The notes: generated from the sequence alone by a model not told the origin. Positions 38,087 through 47,315 are shown, numbered from the stretch's first letter. The stretch: 60,708 nt of DNA from an uncultured Saprospiraceae bacterium (GCA_938002665.1 CALLAE010000026.1:1-60708); one strand, 5' to 3'. Program-made: numbers and translations.

Positions 38087-41000
38087 TTACTTAATCCCTA
38101 GAGCTCTAAGTGTCTCATAATCAAATTGTCCAATTGGAAGACCATTGTCTTTTTGGAATTTGATAAGGGCCGCTTTAGTCTTAGCTCCCATTCTGTTATC
38201 TGCAGCACCTACATCATAACCCCTAGAGTTAAGAGCTTGTTGTACTCTTCTAGTAAGATCTGATGTCATATCTGCTTCGCAAACTACTTCTCTCCATTCA
38301 GTAAACCCACCTGCTTTTACAAGTTGTCTCTTAGAAACAGTTTTGTATTCAGCTGGTATATCTATTGTTCTAGTAGTAGCAGCAGAAGTTTTAGTATAAG
38401 TTCTAGTCTCGTATTTTGCTTCTACTGGATTAGACTGTGTAGTAGCAGGACTAGCTAACTTCTTGTATGATCTAGTAGTATACTGAGCATCACCAGATAC
38501 ATTAGTTGCGTTTGCATCGTTTACTAGTTTCTGCATGCTGATAGTCGTGTACTGAGCTTCTCCAGTTACTGGCTCTGCTGTAGCATCACTAGCTAATTTC
38601 TGGTAAGATCTTGTAGTGTACTGAGCATCTCCAGATACAACATTAGCACCTGCATCGTTTACAAGTTTCTGCATGCTGATAGTAGTATACTTAGCTTCTC
38701 CTGAAACGTTTTCAGCAGCTGCATCATTAACTAATCTCTGGAATGTTCTTGTAGAGTAGCTTCTTCCGTCGCCTTCTCCACTTCCTCCTGCAAGTACTAA
38801 TTCCACTCTTCTGTTTTGTCTTCTACCATTAGCAGTAGAGTTATCAGCTTTTGGCTGAGTTTCTCCTCTTCCGTCATATGATAAAGAACTAGCATTAGCT
38901 CCAGCAGCAATAAGTGCATCATATACTGCTTTAGCTCTATTTCTCGATAATGTCATATTAGCTGCATTATCACCTTGAGAATCAGTGTGACCTACAATAG
39001 TTCCACCACCCATAGAGTTAATCTTATCTACAGCTCTTGCTATTTCAGAAGAATATCCTCCAGAAAGAACATCAGAACCAGAGTTGAAATTTACATTGAT
39101 TACATAGTTAGAAGATCCACCTGGTACATAGTTTTCAGCACCAGCATCATTAACTAATTTCTGGTAAGTGTAAGAACCATAAGAAGGCTCACCAGAAACA
39201 TCCTCAGCAGATGCATCATTAGCTAATCTCTGAGATGTTATCGTAGTGTATTGCGTATTACCATACATAGGCTCTGTAGTCGCATCATTAACTAACTTCT
39301 GAGAAGAGATAGTTGTGTACTCAGCATCACCTGAAACATTTTCAGCTGCTGCATCGTTAGCCAACTTCTGGTATGATCTAGTAGTATACTGTGCATCACC
39401 TGTGCTGTTAGTAGCTGTAGCAGGAGTAGCAAGTGTCTTATACGTTCTAGTGGTATACTGAGCAGGAACATCTACAACCTCAGTTGTTGCTGCGTTAACT
39501 AATTTTTGGTATGATCTAGTTTCATATTTAGCAGGTACAGTTACTGATTCTGTAGTTGCTGGAGTAACTAATTTTCTGTAAGAAATAGTAGTGTACTCAG
39601 GCTCTACAGTTACAGCTTCTGTTGTAGCAGCAGAAACTAATTTTCTATAAGTTCTAGTAGTATACTCAGGCTCTACTGTTACTGCTTCAGTTGTAGCTGG
39701 TGTAACAAGCTTCTTGTATGATCTAGTCGTATATTCTGGCTCTACAGTTACAGCTTCAGTAGTTGCAGGTGTAACTAACTTCTTGTAAGAGATAGTAGTG
39801 TACTCTGGTTCTACAGTTACAGCCTCAGTCGTTGCAGGCGTTACTAGCTTTCTGTATGATCTAGTTTCATACTGAGCAGGCACGTCTACTGCTTCTGTTG
39901 TAGCAGCAGAAACCAACTTCTTGTATGATCTAGTCGTATATTCTGGCTCTACAGTTACAGCCTCAGTCGTTGCTGGCGTTACTAACTTTCTGTAAGAAAT
40001 TGTAGTGTATTGTGCAGGTACTTCTACAACTTCAGTAGTTGCAGGAGTAACTAGTTTTCTGAATGATCTAGTTGTATACTCCGCTGGAACTTCTGCAGCT
40101 TCAGTGGTAGCTGCATTAACTAACTTTCTGTAAGAAATTGTAGTGTATTGTGCAGGTACATCTACTGTCTCAGTAGTTGCATCATTAACTAGCTTTCTAT
40201 ATGATCTTGTAGAGTACTTTGCAGGAATTTCGATTGTTCTAACACAATCATCTCCTTGCTCTGTATATCCTTCAGAACAGCCAACTCTTACTTTTTTAGT
40301 AACAGTTCTGTACTGAGCTGGAGTCTCTTGAAGACACCAAACAAGACAGTCATTAGGATCAGCAGAAAGACAGTTTCTGTCTGCTTTTTTCTTTACCCAC
40401 TTAGTTGAAGCTGGTGCAGTTTCTATCTGCTCAGTCATAGTCTCATACTTAGCAGGAATCTTTTCTAATCTAGAAGTAGCCTCAGAAACCAATACTTGCT
40501 CAGTAACAGTTTCGTATTGAGCTGGGATAGTTCTGATAGTAGTATATGCATCTTGCTGAAGTACTTGCTCAGTTACAGTCTCATAAGTAGCTGGTACAGC
40601 TCTTAATGTTGTATAAGCGTCTTTTTTAAGAATTTGCTCAGTTACAGTTTCATAAGTAGCTGGTACAGCTCTTAGAGTTGTGTAAGCATCTTTTTGAAGT
40701 ACTTGCTCAGTTACAGTTTCATAAGTAGCTGGTACAGCTCTTAATGTAGTGTAACCATCTTTCTTTAATATAGTCTCAGTAACTGTCTCATATTGAGCAG
40801 GAACTTGTCTTAGTGTAGTATATGCATCTTTTACAAGTACTTGCTCTGATACTGTTTCGTATACAGCTGGTACTTTTCTTAACGTAGTATAACCATCTTT
40901 CTTAAGTTTTTGCTCAGTCACAGTTTCGTAAGTAGCAGGAACTTGTCTTAGAGTAGTATAACCGTCTTTCTTAAGAATTTGCTCAGTTACAGTTTCATAA

Positions 41001-42565
41001 GTAGCAGGAACATTTCTTAAAGTAGTGTACCCATCCTTTTTAAGTACTGTTTCACTTACTGTTTCATAAGTAGCAGGTACTTTTCTTAGAGTAGTATAAC
41101 CATCTTTTTTAAGTACAGTTTCAGAAACAGTTTCATATACTGCAGGAACTGGCTTTAAAACATCGTAAGCAGCTTGAACTAGAACTTGTTCAGTAACAGT
41201 TTCGAACTGTGCAGGTATAACTTTGATAGTTGTATATGCTGCTTTAGTCATTACTTGCTCAGTAACAGTTTCGAACTGTGCTGGAGAAATATTGACATTA
41301 GAAGCACCATCAGACTTAAGAATTTGCTCTGATACAGTTTCGAAAGTTGCAGGAGTGATTCTTACATCTGAAGATCCTTCAGACTTAAGAACTTGCTCTG
41401 ATACATTTTCGAATTGAGCAGGTATAACTCTATAGTTAACTATACAATTAGGATCATTATTAGCGTCAGCAGCTGCAGCAACAGATGGAGTAACTAATTC
41501 TACTCTTCTATTTGTAGCTCTACCGCTAGCAGTATTGTTGTCTGCTATAGGGCTTGATTCACCTGCGCCATCATAAGTAAGGCAAGATGAAGAAACACCT
41601 GCAGCAACTAATGCATCGTATACAGCCTTTGCTCTGTTTCTAGATAAAGAAGCATTTGAAGACTCAGAACCTTGGTTATCAGTGTGACCAACAATTCTAG
41701 AAACTCCAGCTCCACAATCAATAGAACTAGCAATCCTTGCTATCTCTGCACTTGAAGAACCAGAAAGAACAGCAGAACCTGTATTAAATGTAACATTCAA
41801 TGCCGTTCCACCTCTATATCCACCACTTCCAGCAGCACATGTGTTAGCGATAACTTGTTCAGTTACAGTTTCGAACGTAGCTGGTGTAATTCTTACAGAA
41901 GATCCACCATCAGACTTAAGAACTTGTTCTGTCACAGTTTCGAACTGAGCTGGAGTAATCCTAAGGTCAGAAGCACCATCTTGAGTAATAACTTCCTCAG
42001 AAGCAGTTTCAAATTGTGCTGGAGTAATTCTCACAGAAGAAGAACCTTCGCTAGCCAGTACTTGTTCAGATACAGTTTCGAATGTAGCTGGAGTAATGTT
42101 AACAGAAGAGGCACCATCTGATTTTAGAATTTGCTCAGATACAGTTTCGAATGTAGCTGGAATGATTCTTAGTTCGTTGCTTCCATCAGAAGCTAACACT
42201 TGCTCAGATACAGTTTCGAATGTAGCTGGCGTAATGTTAACAGAAGAAGCACCATCTGATTTAAGAATTTGCTCTGTAGCAGTTTCGAACTGAGCAGGAA
42301 TTACATTTAATGTATTTCCTCCATCAGAAGCCAATACTTGCTCGCTTAGAGTTTCAGTTGTACCAGGTACAATTTCTACTCTAGTAGTAGCATCCTTTAC
42401 TAGGATTTGCTCTGTAACAGTTTCATATTGGTCTTGGATTAAACATCTAGCATAGCATTTGCCAGGCTCTTGGGGCATTCCTTCTGCAGGAGGACCCGAC
42501 TGAGCGCTAATGTTCACCAAACCAAATAGGAATAGACAAGATAAAATTAGACTAACTTGTTTCAT
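38087..42565 (-). CDS. Giant 23-residue-repeat protein with two OmpA domains and a peptidoglycan-binding domain
   Basis: I choose the ATG at 42565, which gives a signal peptide (MKQVSLILSCLF to ISAQ); the frame is open 30 codons further up. The mature protein of about 1470 residues has roughly 48 copies of a 23-residue unit. Units in the first half read like P-A-x-Y/F-E-T-V-T-E-Q-V-L; those in the second half read like P-A-x-Y-T-T-R/I-S-Y-x-K-L-V. Two OmpA-like domains interrupt the arrays (about 41490-41812 and 38795-39110), each with the peptidoglycan-binding pattern VGHTDxQG ... LSRNRAKAVYDAL. A Cys-rich segment (CLSADPNDCLVWCL) divides the halves. The C-terminus is a PG_binding_1 fold (VQQALNSRGYDVGAADNRMGAKTKAAL cut into its parts). 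It is probably a periplasmic or envelope-spanning fibre fixed to peptidoglycan at three points. Function unknown. Confidence 0.85.
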   Translation of the reverse strand: MKQVSLILSCLFLFGLVNISAQSGPPAEGMPQEPGKCYARCLIQDQYETVTEQILVKDATTRVEIVPGTTETLSEQVLASDGGNTLNVIPAQFETATEQILKSDGASSVNITPATFETVSEQVLASDGSNELRIIPATFETVSEQILKSDGASSVNITPATFETVSEQVLASEGSSSVRITPAQFETASEEVITQDGASDLRITPAQFETVTEQVLKSDGGSSVRITPATFETVTEQVIANTCAAGSGGYRGGTALNVTFNTGSAVLSGSSSAEIARIASSIDCGAGVSRIVGHTDNQGSESSNASLSRNRAKAVYDALVAAGVSSSCLTYDGAGESSPIADNNTASGRATNRRVELVTPSVAAAADANNDPNCIVNYRVIPAQFENVSEQVLKSEGSSDVRITPATFETVSEQILKSDGASNVNISPAQFETVTEQVMTKAAYTTIKVIPAQFETVTEQVLVQAAYDVLKPVPAVYETVSETVLKKDGYTTLRKVPATYETVSETVLKKDGYTTLRNVPATYETVTEQILKKDGYTTLRQVPATYETVTEQKLKKDGYTTLRKVPAVYETVSEQVLVKDAYTTLRQVPAQYETVTETILKKDGYTTLRAVPATYETVTEQVLQKDAYTTLRAVPATYETVTEQILKKDAYTTLRAVPATYETVTEQVLQQDAYTTIRTIPAQYETVTEQVLVSEATSRLEKIPAKYETMTEQIETAPASTKWVKKKADRNCLSADPNDCLVWCLQETPAQYRTVTKKVRVGCSEGYTEQGDDCVRTIEIPAKYSTRSYRKLVNDATTETVDVPAQYTTISYRKLVNAATTEAAEVPAEYTTRSFRKLVTPATTEVVEVPAQYTTISYRKLVTPATTEAVTVEPEYTTRSYKKLVSAATTEAVDVPAQYETRSYRKLVTPATTEAVTVEPEYTTISYKKLVTPATTEAVTVEPEYTTRSYKKLVTPATTEAVTVEPEYTTRTYRKLVSAATTEAVTVEPEYTTISYRKLVTPATTESVTVPAKYETRSYQKLVNAATTEVVDVPAQYTTRTYKTLATPATATNSTGDAQYTTRSYQKLANDAAAENVSGDAEYTTISSQKLVNDATTEPMYGNTQYTTITSQRLANDASAEDVSGEPSYGSYTYQKLVNDAGAENYVPGGSSNYVINVNFNSGSDVLSGGYSSEIARAVDKINSMGGGTIVGHTDSQGDNAANMTLSRNRAKAVYDALIAAGANASSLSYDGRGETQPKADNSTANGRRQNRRVELVLAGGSGEGDGRSYSTRTFQRLVNDAAAENVSGEAKYTTISMQKLVNDAGANVVSGDAQYTTRSYQKLASDATAEPVTGEAQYTTISMQKLVNDANATNVSGDAQYTTRSYKKLASPATTQSNPVEAKYETRTYTKTSAATTRTIDIPAEYKTVSKRQLVKAGGFTEWREVVCEADMTSDLTRRVQQALNSRGYDVGAADNRMGAKTKAALIKFQKDNGLPIGQFDYETLRALGIK
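38290..40219 (-). repeat. Coding tandem repeats, type B (23 residues, 69 bp)
   Basis: About 23 units of the form x-Y-T-T-R/I-S-Y-K-K-L-V-x-x-A-T-T-E-x-V-x-V-P-A, interrupted by the second OmpA domain (38795-39110). Neighbouring units often alternate TRSY and TISY or TISM, which suggests a 46-residue dyad. DNA identity between neighbours is high, as expected for recent duplication. Confidence 0.85.
40400..42433 (-). repeat. Coding tandem repeats, type A (23 residues, 69 bp)
   Basis: About 24 units of the form P-A-x-Y/F-E-T-V-T/S-E-Q-V/I-L-x-x-D-G-x-x-x-L-R-x, interrupted by the first OmpA domain (about 41490-41812). Units before the OmpA domain carry KSDGAS or ASDGSN; units after it shift to KKDGYTTLR, so at least two expansion waves are visible. 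Confidence 0.85.
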
Positions 42566-42652
42566 GGTTGATTTTAATAATTTATTATATAATGTCAATA
42601 AAGGTTTTGTACCTAAAATTGAATAGGTATCTCTAGTATCAAGTAGGATGGA

Positions 42653-42660
42653 CAAAATTA
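42653..42660 (-). promoter_or_regulatory. Possible -7 box for the OmpA-repeat gene
   Basis: On the minus strand this is TAATTTTG, an exact TAnnTTTG match, with a predicted start near 42646, about 80 bases before the chosen ATG at 42565. It overlaps the stop codon of the upstream HD gene, and no -33 element is clear. Confidence 0.35.
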
Positions 42661-43869
42661 CTCAATAATTTTTGGATAACATAAATAGTATTTGGTAACC
42701 TTCTTTACGTTTATCCAAGAATTTAGAAGCTCAGCTAGGGGTTTTACCTGACTGTCCTTCATTAAGACCTTAATATCCTCCTTGTAATTATTATAAGCTT
42801 GTGTAGATTCTTCTCCTTTGAATATGAGCCCTGAAACCATTTCACTGGGAAAGTGTAACTGTTTTACAGCTTTTTGACGAATTTCATTGATAAAGTCACC
42901 CGAAATAGGGGAATTTTGCAAAATCAGCTTGAATAGCTGACGCTTTAGAATAGATGTAGCTAGATAACTCAAAATCTGGTCAGGGTGGTTTTTAAATGCT
43001 TTTATACTCGCTAAGACATCTATATCATCCAATTCTGTAAATGTCTCAAGGTAATTATTATCATTTATTGTGCCATTTAGCCTTTTTCTAATAAATGAGA
43101 CCAATGCCGAGTCTGGCACATCTCCTAAGTTCTCACCTTTGATCAGCTCTATCAGGCGATGCATATATTCTTTCAAAAGCCTTTCGGCTACGATAGATGT
43201 TTTGTGTAAGTACACCTGCCAGTACATAAAATGTCTCGCGACCAGAAATTTCTCAATAGAAAAAATAGCCTTCTCTTCTATAACTAGCTGCTCATCTACC
43301 ACATTCATCATGGAGATCAATCTGTTGTAACCTATAACCCCCTCTGCTACACCAGAGTAATAGCTGTCTCTTGTGAGATAATCCATTCTGTCCATATCTA
43401 ACTGGCTAGAGACAAGCTGAGTTAAGAAGGGTCTATTATAATCTCCTTTGAAAATTTGGATTGCCAAACTGAGCTCTCCATCAAATTCTAGATTAAGAGC
43501 CTCCATCAGATCCAGCGAAATATGTTCATGATGCTTATCATAGATGACTTGTTCTAAGCCATGAGAAAAAGGACAATGACCTATATCATGTAATAGGATA
43601 GCCAGGCAGACAGCTTGATATTCAGCATCGGAAATCTGAATACTCTTTTTTCTTAAAGTAGCTATTGCTGTCGTCATCAGATGTAGAGCCCCTAGCGCAT
43701 GGCTAAATCTTGAATGATTCGCTCCAGGATACACATATGAAGAAAGGCCCATTTGCGAGATCCTTCTTAGCCTCTGGAAGTACTTATGATCTATAATATC
43801 ATAGAGAATCTCGAATGGAAAACTTATCAACCCATAAATAGGGTCATTAATTATCTTTCTTTTGTTCAT
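42658..43869 (-). CDS. HD-domain phosphohydrolase, SAMHD1/dGTPase-like
   Basis: The 403-residue protein has the HD metal site: the first His in HSRFSHALGALHL, the HD pair in LHDIGHCPFSHGLE, and the final Asp in LDMDRMDYLTRDSYYSGV. This arrangement matches the SAMHD1-like branch that hydrolyses dNTPs or related nucleotides. The N-terminal NDPIYGLISFPFEILYDIIDH is also typical. The C-terminal half is helical. The substrate is not proven. It is divergent from porX by 81 bases and lies 92 bases upstream of the OmpA-repeat gene start on the same strand; the two may be co-transcribed. I see no link to a defence cluster. Confidence 0.85.
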   Translation of the reverse strand: MNKRKIINDPIYGLISFPFEILYDIIDHKYFQRLRRISQMGLSSYVYPGANHSRFSHALGALHLMTTAIATLRKKSIQISDAEYQAVCLAILLHDIGHCPFSHGLEQVIYDKHHEHISLDLMEALNLEFDGELSLAIQIFKGDYNRPFLTQLVSSQLDMDRMDYLTRDSYYSGVAEGVIGYNRLISMMNVVDEQLVIEEKAIFSIEKFLVARHFMYWQVYLHKTSIVAERLLKEYMHRLIELIKGENLGDVPDSALVSFIRKRLNGTINDNNYLETFTELDDIDVLASIKAFKNHPDQILSYLATSILKRQLFKLILQNSPISGDFINEIRQKAVKQLHFPSEMVSGLIFKGEESTQAYNNYKEDIKVLMKDSQVKPLAELLNSWINVKKVTKYYLCYPKIIE

Positions 43870-43950
43870 ACGGAGACGAAGGTACTAGATTGGAAATATA
43901 TTGCGTTCGTATTTGAACTTCTTATAATTCATATAAATCCTAATTAGTAT

Positions 43951-45504
43951 ATGTCAAAAGTCAAGATTCTGTGGGCAGATGATGAAATCGATCTATTAAA
44001 GCCGCAATTGTTTTTCCTAGAAAAAAAAGGCTACGAAATTATTCAAGTGACCAATGGCTATGATGCGCTAGATGCACTCGCAGATGATGGTGACATACAA
44101 GTGGTATTTCTAGACGAGTCTATGCCGGGTATTACAGGTCTAGAGACTCTGGAAAAAATCAGACAGACTAATAAGATTGTCCCTATCGTCATGATTACCA
44201 AAAATGAAGCGGAAGATCTCATGGAACAAGCTATAGGTAGTCAGATAGACGATTATCTTATAAAGCCTGTAAATCCTAACCAAATACTGCTTTCGCTCAA
44301 GAAGATCATAGATAACAAAAGACTAGTAAGTGAAAAGACGGCGGTGGACTACCAGCAAGAGTTTAGGTCTATTTCTATGGATATCAACAGTGGGCTAGGT
44401 ATGGATGAGTGGAATGACCTCTATAAAAGGATAATAGACTGGGAAATCAAGCTAGATAACTCAGATAACGAGCAGATGAGAGATATACTGGATATGCAGA
44501 AAAAAGAGGCCAACAAGGAATTTTGCAGATATATCTCTAAGCACTATGAAGACTGGTGTAAGAAGGGTGAAGGCCCTATTTCATCTCATAATTTATTAGA
44601 GAAATATTTGTTTCCAAAACTGGACAAAGAGAAACCTAATGTGGTGGTCCTATTTGATAACCTGAGATTCGACCAGTGGAGGGTTATAGAGACGATATTG
44701 ACAGATCTATACAAGGTGAAATCAGAAGAGGTTTTTTATAGCTGTCTGCCTACTTCCACACAGTATAGCAGGAATGCCATTTTTGCAGGCATGACGCCGC
44801 ATGAGATTCAAAAAAACTTCCCTCAGTACTGGCTCAATGATAATGAGAAAGGCGGCAAGAATCAGTACGAGGAACAACTCCTCGCTAAGCAAGTAGAGCG
44901 CTTTTTTCAGAACAAGTTGAAATGGTCCTACACTAAGGTCAGAAATAATGCTGACGCAAAGCATCTATCAGATAATATCCTGAACGTAACGAGCAATGAT
45001 CTTTCTATTATAGTCTATAATTTTATAGACATGCTTTCCCATGCTAGAACTGAAATGGAAATGCTCAAAGAATTGGCTTCAGATGAAAAAGCATATAGGT
45101 CATTGACTAAGTCATGGTTTCTTAATTCTCCTATCTGGAATGGCCTACAACTGTTAGCAGAAAAAGATATCAAATTATTTATCACTACGGATCATGGGAC
45201 TATAAGAGTTAGCCAGCCCTCTAAAGTCTTAGCAGACAGAGAAACAACCACTAATTTGCGTTACAAAGTGGGCAAGAATTTAAACTTTGAAAAACGAGAT
45301 GTTCTCACTGCCGCCGACCCGCATGCCATAGGATTACCAAAGCCCAACATCAGCAGTAAGTTCATCTTCGCTAATGAAGACAGGTTTTTCCTCTATCCTA
45401 ATAACTATAACCACTTTAACCGCATGTATACTGACACCTTCCAGCATGGGGGCTTATCTATGGAGGAGATGATCGTACCTTTTATAACGTTAGAACCTAA
45501 GTAA
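43951..45504 (+). CDS. porX: PorX: response regulator with PglZ domain, T9SS regulator
   Basis: The first 120 residues are a receiver domain: the acidic pair Asp10-Asp11, the phosphorylation site Asp55 (VFLDESMPG), the Thr in MITKN and the Lys in LIKPVN. A helical linker follows. From about residue 205 there is a PglZ/alkaline-phosphatase-like domain with VVLFDNLRFDQW, LPTSTQYSRNAIF, TTDHGTIR and QHGGLSMEEMIVP as metal-site segments. This architecture and the 517-residue length match PorX, the T9SS regulator of Porphyromonas, whose PglZ domain is a zinc-dependent phosphodiesterase. PorY, the partner kinase, is not in the window. It converges with tatC with one base between stops. Confidence 0.93.
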   Translation: MSKVKILWADDEIDLLKPQLFFLEKKGYEIIQVTNGYDALDALADDGDIQVVFLDESMPGITGLETLEKIRQTNKIVPIVMITKNEAEDLMEQAIGSQIDDYLIKPVNPNQILLSLKKIIDNKRLVSEKTAVDYQQEFRSISMDINSGLGMDEWNDLYKRIIDWEIKLDNSDNEQMRDILDMQKKEANKEFCRYISKHYEDWCKKGEGPISSHNLLEKYLFPKLDKEKPNVVVLFDNLRFDQWRVIETILTDLYKVKSEEVFYSCLPTSTQYSRNAIFAGMTPHEIQKNFPQYWLNDNEKGGKNQYEEQLLAKQVERFFQNKLKWSYTKVRNNADAKHLSDNILNVTSNDLSIIVYNFIDMLSHARTEMEMLKELASDEKAYRSLTKSWFLNSPIWNGLQLLAEKDIKLFITTDHGTIRVSQPSKVLADRETTTNLRYKVGKNLNFEKRDVLTAADPHAIGLPKPNISSKFIFANEDRFFLYPNNYNHFNRMYTDTFQHGGLSMEEMIVPFITLEPK

Positions 45505-45505
45505 T

Positions 45506-46315
45506 CTAGGACTCCGAATAATACTTTTTATTTGCTCTTTTGGAGATGTGAATACTGATTTCGTATAGGACTAATACGGGCAAGCCGATAAGGAATTGTG
45601 TCACGATATCAGGAGGGGTAATGATGGCTGCAAAGATCAATATAATCACTATTGCATGGCGTCTGTAATTCCTCATAAGCTCTGGCGTAACCAGACCGAT
45701 TCTAGATAGAAAAAATATGACTATTGGTAGCTCGAAAATGATTCCTGTAGGGATGGTAAACATCGTCATGTTATTTACATAAGAGGCAAGGGAAGGGCTG
45801 GACACTACCTCATTAGAAATGCTATATCCAGCAAGGAAAGAAACCGCAAAAGGGGAGATCACAAAGTAGCCAAATAGAACCCCTAGCAGAAATAGAAATG
45901 AGCAAATGAAAACCATGCCTCTAGCTGCCTTTTTTTCATTGGGATAAAGACCTGGTTTTACAAACCTCCACATCTCCCAAAATAAGTAGGGAAAAGAGAT
46001 AACTATCCCTAGCCAAATCGAAACTTTGAGATGCGTAAAAAATTGCTCTCCTAACTCACGTGGCATAATGGTAAATTCAGGAGGATAGAAGCATGTCAGC
46101 TCGGAAAGTCCACAGAAGAATTGGTAAGTGATGAACGAAGCATTCTTAGGTGCTAAGATTATATTATCAAATACAAATCGCTTAAAGACAAAAGTCAAAA
46201 TAGCAAAGAAGAGCACCGCAACTAAGGACCTTACCAAGTGCCATCTTAGCTCCTCGAGATGATCTAAGAAGCTCATCTCTTTCTCATCACCCAGCTTGTT
46301 TTTTGATTCAGTCAT
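45506..46315 (-). CDS. tatC: Sec-independent protein translocase TatC
   Basis: TatC is the substrate receptor of the twin-arginine pathway, exporting folded proteins to the periplasm. The 269 residues show six membrane helices and the N-terminal MSFLDHLEELRWHLVRSL, the family's cytoplasmic signature. FFTHLKVSIWLGIVISFPYLFWEMWRFVKPGLYPNEKK is the second hallmark. A 20-residue loop with two Cys (CGLSELTCFYPPEF) is an added insert in the first periplasmic loop, common in this phylum. No tatA lies next to it. Confidence 0.95.
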   Translation of the reverse strand: MTESKNKLGDEKEMSFLDHLEELRWHLVRSLVAVLFFAILTFVFKRFVFDNIILAPKNASFITYQFFCGLSELTCFYPPEFTIMPRELGEQFFTHLKVSIWLGIVISFPYLFWEMWRFVKPGLYPNEKKAARGMVFICSFLFLLGVLFGYFVISPFAVSFLAGYSISNEVVSSPSLASYVNNMTMFTIPTGIIFELPIVIFFLSRIGLVTPELMRNYRRHAIVIILIFAAIITPPDIVTQFLIGLPVLVLYEISIHISKRANKKYYSES

Positions 46316-46322
46316 TGACCCA

Positions 46323-46330
46323 CAAAATTA
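46323..46330 (-). promoter_or_regulatory. Possible -7 box for tatC
   Basis: On the minus strand this reads TAATTTTG, an exact TAnnTTTG match. The predicted start would be almost at the tatC ATG (46315), giving a leaderless message, so the box may not be used. Confidence 0.3.
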
Positions 46331-46403
46331 TATGGATATAACCAAAGTATAAGATATAATTTAGAGTTACTTTTGATTTTCATATCTAAAAAAAAATAAT
46401 ACG

Positions 46404-47315
46404 TTGTTCTATTACATCATTATTTCGATAGTCAGTCTGGCGGTGCTCTTATACGCGTCAGATAAGTTTATCGAATCAGCAGAGAAAATAGGACTATCCT
46501 TAGGTATATCGCCATTCATCATAGGAGTCACGATTGTGGCCTTTGGGACATCCCTCCCTGAATTGGCTGCGTCTATAGCTAGTGTCTATAGTGGTACTTC
46601 AGAAATTGTAGTAGGGAATGCTGTTGGCTCTAATATCACAAATATCTTATTGGTGCTAGGCCTTACCTGTCTAGTCGGTAGAGGCATACATTTGGATTTT
46701 GATATATGGGATACAGACATGCCTTTACTTTTGGGCTCAGCCTTCTTGCTCTACTTTACGCTAATGGATGGCAATTTGAGTTTGATAGAAGGTGTTTTGT
46801 ACATTTTGGCTTTGGTGGTTTTTTTGCTCAATTCAGTGTTTGGAAATGACGAAGAATCCGAAAATGGAGAAAAAATTAATGCCCTAGATTTCCTCTTTTT
46901 GATAGCAGGTGGGATAGCAGTATTTGTCAGTGCTAAATATGTTATCCTAGGTATAGAAGGTGTTTCAAAATTGGCTGGTATAAGCCCAGAAGTAATTTCA
47001 CTGACCTTTGTTGCCTTGGGTACTTCTCTTCCTGAAGTTGTTGTCAGCATATCAGCTGCTCGAAAGGGCAAACATGCTATCGCTGTAGGCAATGTGCTTG
47101 GATCTAATATCTTCAATACTTATGCTGTAATGGCTATTCCTTCTTTTCTTGGCGAATTAGTAATACCACAAGGCGTATTGAACTTTAGCATACCTTTTAT
47201 GATAGTGATGACCTTGATTTTTGGTGCTATGACCTTCTCTCGGAAGATGGGTAGGTGGGAAGGTTGTCTATTATTAATTTTCTATATCTTCTATATAGCT
47301 CAACAATTTTCGTGA
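46404..47315 (+). CDS. CaCA-family sodium/calcium exchanger, YrbG-like
   Basis: This 303-residue membrane protein has two inverted halves of five helices. Each half holds an alpha repeat: GVTIVAFGTSLPELAASIAS with GNAVGSNITN in the first, and SLTFVALGTSLPEVVVSISA with GNVLGSNIFN in the second. These are the ion-binding signatures of the calcium/cation antiporter family. It probably exports calcium in exchange for sodium or protons. The start is a TTG at 46404, since no ATG is in frame before it. It lies divergent from tatC and 90 bases upstream of the LamG-like gene. Confidence 0.93.
   Translation: MFYYIIISIVSLAVLLYASDKFIESAEKIGLSLGISPFIIGVTIVAFGTSLPELAASIASVYSGTSEIVVGNAVGSNITNILLVLGLTCLVGRGIHLDFDIWDTDMPLLLGSAFLLYFTLMDGNLSLIEGVLYILALVVFLLNSVFGNDEESENGEKINALDFLFLIAGGIAVFVSAKYVILGIEGVSKLAGISPEVISLTFVALGTSLPEVVVSISAARKGKHAIAVGNVLGSNIFNTYAVMAIPSFLGELVIPQGVLNFSIPFMIVMTLIFGAMTFSRKMGRWEGCLLLIFYIFYIAQQFS

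Noticed and set aside
38087-42565. Dense 69-bp direct repeats that resemble a CRISPR array or minisatellite
   Set aside because: The repeats are in frame, contiguous and without unique spacers, and they encode a regular 23-residue protein motif. They are coding repeats.
42658-43869. HD/dGTPase-like protein as a phage-defence dNTPase
   Set aside because: It lies among housekeeping and envelope genes with no other defence gene. A nucleotide house-cleaning role is more economical.
43951-45504. PglZ domain as a sign of a BREX-type phage defence system
   Set aside because: The N-terminal receiver domain and the 517-residue length match PorX, and no brx genes are near.
46751-47116. 121-codon open frame on the minus strand
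   Set aside because: It is antisense to the cation exchanger and shows no family motif.
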